A program made the position numbers and the translations under genes. This document shows positions 58,440 through 64,000 of a stretch of 64,000 nucleotides of DNA, piece by piece. Below the pieces are notes generated by a model that had not been told where the DNA came from, did not search any database, and saw only the letters and a list, made by a program, of their open reading frames with translations. The DNA is from Odontocerum albicorne. Taxonomy: Eukaryota > Arthropoda > Insecta > Trichoptera > Odontoceridae. Within the stretch, counting starts at the first letter, position 1; each line of letters opens with the position of its first letter. The stretch covers positions 12,582,177-12,646,176 of the forward strand of contig OX463846.1 in the NCBI GenBank assembly GCA_949825065.1, read 5' to 3'.

Positions 58440-60455
58440 TTTTATTGATGGTGTTTTGAAGAGATCATATTACATTTGCATATCGTTTATCAAACCAATG
58501 CTTTCGAAAACAATAATTATAATTATTTGATACTTGATGGTTACATTCAACACTGTTCGTGACTAAAATAGTAACAAAGAATTCGGCAGTAGATTCGTGC
58601 CACGAAAATACGCGTAATGCTAATATACGGTTTATAATAATTTGACGTGCTCCGTTATTGCAAATCGAAACGAGTCAAAAAAATCATTAAAAACCCATTA
58701 AGGCTAATTGTCCTAAACATATTATAAATGCAATTCTCATAAAAGTTACATTTCCCAAGTGGTTTAGAATTATTTAAGTAAATGAGAAATTGTTACACAT
58801 AATTGTATGCTAAAGAGAAAAAAATAAAATGCCAGTTTGTTGCTACAACTCGTCTATGGTATACTCGTCAAAATATAGGCCAAAAGTCACATTTTTATAT
58901 TTTTTTATGTCAAAGTTATGAATTATCATCTTTATTTAAGTCTTCCGATAAAACAAAAAATAGCGCTCTCAGGATTTGATTTTCTATCATGATTTATACT
59001 CATTTGTTAAATGAAATTTCAAAATAGTTGATTTACATCTAAAACGTTTTATTTTCGTTGAGAATAAAATTTTACATTTTCACGAAATTTCAATATTGGT
59101 TAATTTACCACTTATTGACACAGATATATTACTCACGATTGACATAGATACATTGTAAAAATAGTACCGATCAAAGTTCTCACTCGTTGAAAATATCTTA
59201 TTTATTGAGTTCAATATTTAAAGTATTTTAAAAAATTAAACCGAATTGAACTTTCATGCCATCTGCCGTGAGCCACTTCCCTCAAACTTATTCTGCGCTG
59301 AAGAAGAAAAAAATAAAGTAAAGATAGTAAAAAAATATTAATACTTATAAAAAATAAATTTCTCCTGAATTTCACTTTGAATTTGTTTATCGCGTGGTAG
59401 TTTGTTCAAGTATCATCACATTGTAGGTAGGTCATGTGCCAACAATCTTAAAATACCATAAGACCTCATGACCTGTAATATAAATCATTCACAGCATCGT
59501 TTTGTGTCGATCAGAAATACGACACAAATGTGGAAAATGAAGGCGATTGCCCACGATTGACACAGATACGGCGTAGAAATAACAATATTATATACCACAA
59601 TGTGCTGCAGAGCTACCTACTCGTTGGAAATAACTAATATTTAATTGATTGATAATACTAATAACAATAATGATTATTATTTATTGAAGTGCAACAGCAT
59701 CGATTGGAGCGGCTCATTGTGTGAGAGGGAATCGTAATAAACAATATGAGGTCACGAACGCGACACGTTGACCCACTGAGCCGACGAAATTCAAACAAAA
59801 AACCGACAACTAGAGATATCACTTGTGAATTGTAACCAAACTCATTCACGCCCCGGCTTTTCTGAATTAGATTTAGAATTTTTAAAATGAGTCTTAGAAG
59901 ATTTGTTTAATATGGAGACTATATAAAAAAATATATATTCTTTATTGAAATACATTATGGAAGCTAAATAAATAAATTTATTTTGGTCTGAATTAAGATA
60001 TAAATAAATCTGCTTATCATATAATATTCGGTTGAAGATGCGATTTTAGATTAATTGGATACATGTAGATCGTTATTAACATTTATTAATATTTGAACAC
60101 ATTTAATATTTCGGATAATTTTTTTACAAAAAAATAGTCCATAAAAGAAATATTTACGCAGAGTAAAAAGTGAAATTGGATTTAGCAGAAACACGTGACA
60201 AGTCACATAAAATACAACACCTTCGCGAATAAGAGCTTAATTAACTTGTGCTAACTGATTGCGGTCATTAACGTGATGAATGCTCAATTAAGCAGAAAAA
60301 AAAACACCTACCTGTCGAGTGTTGCAATGAAATGAGTCCGCGGAACATGGTCATAGAGGAATGTGGAGCATGAGAACGCTCGATAGTCGCTTCTTCGGCC
60401 TGTGCCAGGCCATTGTTTAGTCAAGATATCTGGACTGACGGATAGGGCTGCTGAT
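58440..60455. other. AT-rich stretch, possible conserved block at 60180-60300
   Basis: No coding or repeat assignment. The part at 60180-60300 has a more balanced composition with TAAT-type motifs (GAGCTTAATTAACTTGTGC, GGTCATTAACGTGATGAATG), which would suit a regulatory element, without further proof. Confidence 0.3.
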
Positions 60456-60461
60456 CAATAA

Positions 60462-60592
60462 GATCACCTACAATATCATGTTGATAGATCCGTGTATGAA
60501 CGTGATCACCTATAATATCATGTTGATAGATCCGTGTATGAACGTGATCACCTACAATATCAAGTTGATAGATCCGTGTATGAACGTGATCA
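60462..60592. repeat. Tandem repeat, 3 x 42 bp
   Basis: GATCACCTACAATATCATGT followed by TGATAGATCCGTGTATGAAC starts at 60462, 60504 and 60546, with two or three substitutions between copies; a fourth GATCA follows at 60588. Confidence 0.95.
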
Positions 60593-61384
60593 ATTCAATA
60601 ATGAGTATTATGATAAAAAATAAAAAAACATGCCCAAATAAATAAGGAATGATAAATGTGTATAAAATATACCTCGAATATGACGAGGAGTAAATATACC
60701 GATTTCACATTTGAAAGTACCATATTTTATATTTATTTATAACTGATGATATTTCTACATTTGTTAAAGACACAGTTGCACGCTGTAATTCAACAATTGT
60801 GAGAATGGTACAATTGGGTAATTCCATGCTTGATTTAGTGGATATTGTCCTTCTCCTGCATTTTCGCAATCTTAGGTTTTGACCGGTTATTTTGTATCAT
60901 CTTAACTATATTTTTTTATAACTGCCCTGAGAGCGATTTCATTTCTTAAGTTGTAAGTCTTATATTGTAGATTGAATTTAATGAATCGTATATGATTATT
61001 TTTTTAACTTTCAATGTCGTAACTTCACATTGATATCTTTATGTATCATATTTTGAAAGATATATTATACGTACGGAATTGTTGATTTTTTAAATTGTTA
61101 CTGTAATATGTAAAGGACATTTAAGTGTCGTTCATTTCGTCCTTAAATCTAGCTACCCACACAAAAACAAGTAAATATAACCCAGATTACTAAAACATTA
61201 TGATTCATCAAATTATCAAATAATAATGTGACAGGACAAATCAAGTCTTCTGATATTGTCAAATAAGGTAAAAAAAAACTGTTCAAATGTAATAAGTAAC
61301 GAAGAGGTCGGAAAAGCGTTTTAGCGCAAGTATGAATGAAGGATTTCCAGAATTATTTTAATAATGGTGAATTAATTTCGCCAA

Positions 61385-61745
61385 GGCGGTCAAATCGACC
61401 GGCCTAGTTTCTCTGTTGACGGGAAACCAGCATCGGAACCAGAAAAGAGGACGACCGCCACTTGCGAGGTTGGATGCGCATTCAACCGCCAGAGATCGCT
61501 ATATACTGCAACGGTGGAGGTTGGGCGAGATAGGTACAAACTGCAGCAATCGGAGGTTGGACGGCCGTTTAGCCGGTAGAGATCGGCACACACGGGAGGT
61601 CGGATGGCCGCTGGGCCGGCCACGGAGCCATGGGCCAAGACGGCTGAGCTGCTTCGATTCGGGACCATGACACACTTTCTTATGTAACTTGCGCCCAATC
61701 CGCAAGGTAACGATAACACTACAGCACTGCAGCGTGCGGTGTCGC
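61385..61745. other. GC-rich islet with degenerate internal repeats
   Basis: (G)GAGGTTGGA or GGAGGTCGGATGGCCG recurs about four times with AGAGATCG between some copies, suggesting an old tandem repeat. Overlapping frames on both strands (84, 109 and 68 codons) follow from the GC content and are unrecognised. CpG is frequent. Confidence 0.4.
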
Positions 61746-61984
61746 CGTGTAAAATGTCGTGAAAATATTATAATTATTGTAGCAATAAGAATGCGCTCGT
61801 TTAATTCATACTTATGATAAATATAACTCTATTGCAATTCATTAGGTTCGATATGGATCAATGAAATTCTTTCATAATTACCATAGATGTCACAATAATT
61901 TATTATTCAGGGTTTTCGCCAAATAATTTATTTATTTTTACCCGATTCAATTAAAATAAAAAAGTACTAGACGTACAATAACGT

Positions 61985-62165
61985 GGCATGACGAAATGAA
62001 TCACATTTTGAAAGATGAAAGAGTTAAAAGCCTTTGTAACAGGAAAGTACGCAAGACGAGGCGTATGAACGTGGCAGAAACGAAAGATGTGTGCCAGGAT
62101 AGAATGAAGTTGATATATGTTCTCCCTGCCTACTCCCAAATAGGGCCATGTCGTAATGGAAATAA
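61985..62165 (+). pseudogene. LINE-Y ORF2 3'-end relic, copy 4
   Basis: The plus-strand frame (about 75 codons) reads MNHILKDERVKSLCNRKVRK, then MNVAETKDVCQDRMKLIYVL and PAYS. It preserves the order seen in the other LINE-Y copies over the longest uninterrupted frame. The conserved Trp after DR is lost here. Confidence 0.65.
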
Positions 62166-62300
62166 TATTATAACAAGTTCTCGATTTTACAGTCTTGTCA
62201 AGCCGCTCTCAATGGCGTAAACAGTTGAAAAGCAAGTAAAATGCCATTTGAAAATATAGACAGACATCAAATAAAGTGGTCGAAGTAGATACATTATTTT

Positions 62301-62475
62301 ATTACACTTCCGTTAAATAAAGTACAACCTGGCGGGCTTATTGTCATGCGGCAATCTCTTGCAACCACCCAGAAATATTTTAAAACGGCTTAAGTAAAAA
62401 CCAGACAAAACACTTTAAAAATCCACATTCTAACGGGAATCGAATCAGCAACCCTCTCCTTAGCGACCACCGTTG
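62301..62475 (-). mobile_element. SINE-A copy, head-to-head partner 1
   Basis: Inverted body (GTACAACCTGGCGGGCTTAT, GCGGCAATCTCTTGCAACCA, AAACCAGACAAAACAC) and inverted B box (GGGAATCGAATCAGC). It meets the plus-strand copy at its tRNA-like head. Confidence 0.8.
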
Positions 62476-62705
62476 CCAAGTTGGCAAGACTTGCAATCTT
62501 TGAGTTGGGGGAGGGGGGACTCCCAACCCAGGGGTTGCGGGTTCAATTCTCGTTGGAACTGATTTTTCTCAGATTAAAAAAAATCTATTTAGTTTTCATT
62601 AAATGCGTCTTTAACATCTTACTGGTTAGTTGGAAGAGATTTCCACATGGCAACAAGCCCGCCAGGTTGTACTGTATACAACGAAAATGGAATACAATAC
62701 TAAAA
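62476..62705 (+). mobile_element. SINE-A copy, head-to-head partner 2
   Basis: Starts at the A-box region (AGTTGGCAAGACTTGC), B box GGGTTCAATTCTCG, body GCGTCTTTAACATCTTACTG, GTTGGAAGAGATTTCCACAT, AGCCCGCCAGGTTGTACTGT and tail GGAATACAATAC. The best-preserved 3' half in the window. Confidence 0.85.
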
Positions 62706-63109
62706 CACAACCCCCGGGTCAGAAGACGGGAGTAGTACCAACTAAGCTACAGAGATCATCAATACCTACAGTTGCAGGGCCGCAACATAAAAAAACAGAT
62801 TATGAGACCACACATCTGTACTGTTAGAACAGGGATAATTCAAGACAGGGAGGATATCAAACAATTAAAAAAATTAGATATAACGATGCACCAAACATAA
62901 TCAAGAGCCTTCAAGATAATATATTTTATCTTGGAATCATGTTCAGTTTACTCCACTTGATTCGTTCCGTTGCGTTCGGTCAAGTCCGATCCGGAGTCAT
63001 CGCTATCTGATTGGCTGGTGTAGTCCGTTCGAGAGATTCGGGTATTGGTAATATTAGGTGTACAGTATTGTGAAGTTCAGGCCGATTCGCAATAATCGTT
63101 TACAAATTG

Positions 63110-63255
63110 TCCGAACGGTTGGCGTGGCGTGCCGCGGCCCGGGCCGGGGGCTCGCCGCGTGCCGGCGCTACGTCATTGCATAACTGCGCGCCGCATCGCA
63201 CAGAACGACCCGGGCGCGATTACGTCACGAGGCGGTAATTAGTGACGCGGCCGCC
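63110..63255. promoter_or_regulatory. CpG-rich islet with CRE-like sites
   Basis: The densest CpG block in the window (GTGCCGCGGCCCGGGCCGGG). It holds TACGTCA (63169-63175), TTACGTCA (63220-63227) and a GTGACG half-site just after, all resembling CREB/ATF sites. This would fit a promoter, but no downstream gene or TATA box was identified, so function is inferred. Confidence 0.4.
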
Positions 63256-63563
63256 GTAATAGTGGTATTTCGTGAGGAATATTTGGAGAAATCAATAAAA
63301 ATTATAGAAATATGGGAGAAAATAAGTGTTTCATGTGTTTTTTTGCTCAGATACGATCTTAAGACACTGTGGATGGACACTGGTAGCGTAGAATAAAGAT
63401 TAATGTAGTAAATACACTGCAAGATGGCCAATGCCAAAAATGGACACACGCATGTTGATAAAGAAAATTAGTAGAAGATAATGTATGGAAGGTGGCTCTT
63501 CTGTAAATATATTTTTAATTAGTTATTTATTCCTTCTGTATTTGTTTGAATATATGTATTGTA

Positions 63564-63600
63564 TATAGCACGATCTGACGGGTTTATTGTCAAGCGACAT
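63564..63600 (-). mobile_element. SINE-A short fragment
   Basis: TATAGCACGATCTGACGGGT and TTATTGTCAAGCGACA match only the inverted 3' end of the family. Confidence 0.5.
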
Positions 63601-63741
63601 TAATATCTTATTCAAATGTAAATTTACTAATTATGATTTGTAATATCTTCGATTCATAATACAAAGCACACTTGTAATAAATAGTAGAGCATTAACATAT
63701 TTGAAAACGTGCCGATACTTCATGCTTTAATTGTATCATTT

Positions 63742-63945
63742 CATTACTTTTTCGTTTTATACAGTACCTCGCGTGTTTATTGTTTATTGACATGTGTCGA
63801 TCTCGTTCAACCAATCAGAAATATGTTAAAAAAAAGTCTCAAGGGAAAACTAGACTGGTATACTTCTAAATAAATCTGGATTCCAACGACAATTGAACCC
63901 GCAACTACCGAGTCGGAAGACAGACGTCGTACCAACCAGGCCTTG
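63742..63945 (-). mobile_element. SINE-A copy, near full length
   Basis: Inverted tail (TTACTTTTTCGTTTTATACA), body (CAACCAATCAGAAATATGTT, GGAAAACTAGACTGG) and head with B box (CGACAATTGAACCCGC) and ACGTCGTACCAACCAGG. Confidence 0.82.
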
Positions 63946-64000
63946 GGCATCATTGAAAATATAAAAACCGGGAGGTTGTCTTCAAATACATCGAGTGTCT

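Overview
The window looks like non-coding DNA from an arthropod, most likely an insect nuclear genome. It is roughly two-thirds A+T, has no operon-like gene order and no recognisable host exon, and is full of eukaryotic transposable elements: piggyBac, hAT, pogo/Tigger, mariner, Penelope-type and LINE fragments, and tRNA-derived SINEs. I cannot name the species or the host locus. It may be a large intron or an intergenic desert.

Layout. 1-12.6 kb holds a MITE-like dispersed repeat, a decayed LINE (3.6 kb), a fold-back with 40-bp repeats (4.5 kb), a 5 x 50-bp minisatellite, SINEs, fold-backs, a mariner relic with TIR-like ends and TA flanks (7.7-8.3 kb), a LINE 3' end (11 kb) and a 99-bp tandem array (12.1-12.5 kb). 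12.6-21 kb is mostly featureless AT-rich DNA with a few GC-richer islets and a diverged duplication at 19.4 kb. 21-31 kb is the mobile-element core: an internally deleted hAT with a perfect 8-bp target duplication, a pogo/Tigger deletion derivative with perfect 22-bp ends, a full-length piggyBac with an open transposase frame and TTAA duplication, a 219-bp MITE with 59-bp near-perfect ends, and a Penelope GIY-YIG fragment. 31-64 kb holds more SINEs, LINE 3' ends, hairpins, tandem repeats and islets, ending in a CpG-rich islet with CRE-like sites near 63.2 kb.

The only convincing complete protein-coding gene is the piggyBac transposase. SINE families A and B depend for copying on LINE machinery, and four copies of one LINE 3' end (LINE-Y) are present, but I cannot show which LINE served which SINE.

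I found no host gene system, CRISPR array or operon. The most unusual signal is an excess of the octamer TACGAGTA (25 exact copies on either strand). In three places where a diverged duplicate can be aligned by eye, the octamer sits exactly where one copy carries 6 extra bases at a TA. This fits a recurring excision scar (TA to TA-CGAG-TA) of an unidentified TA-targeting transposon.
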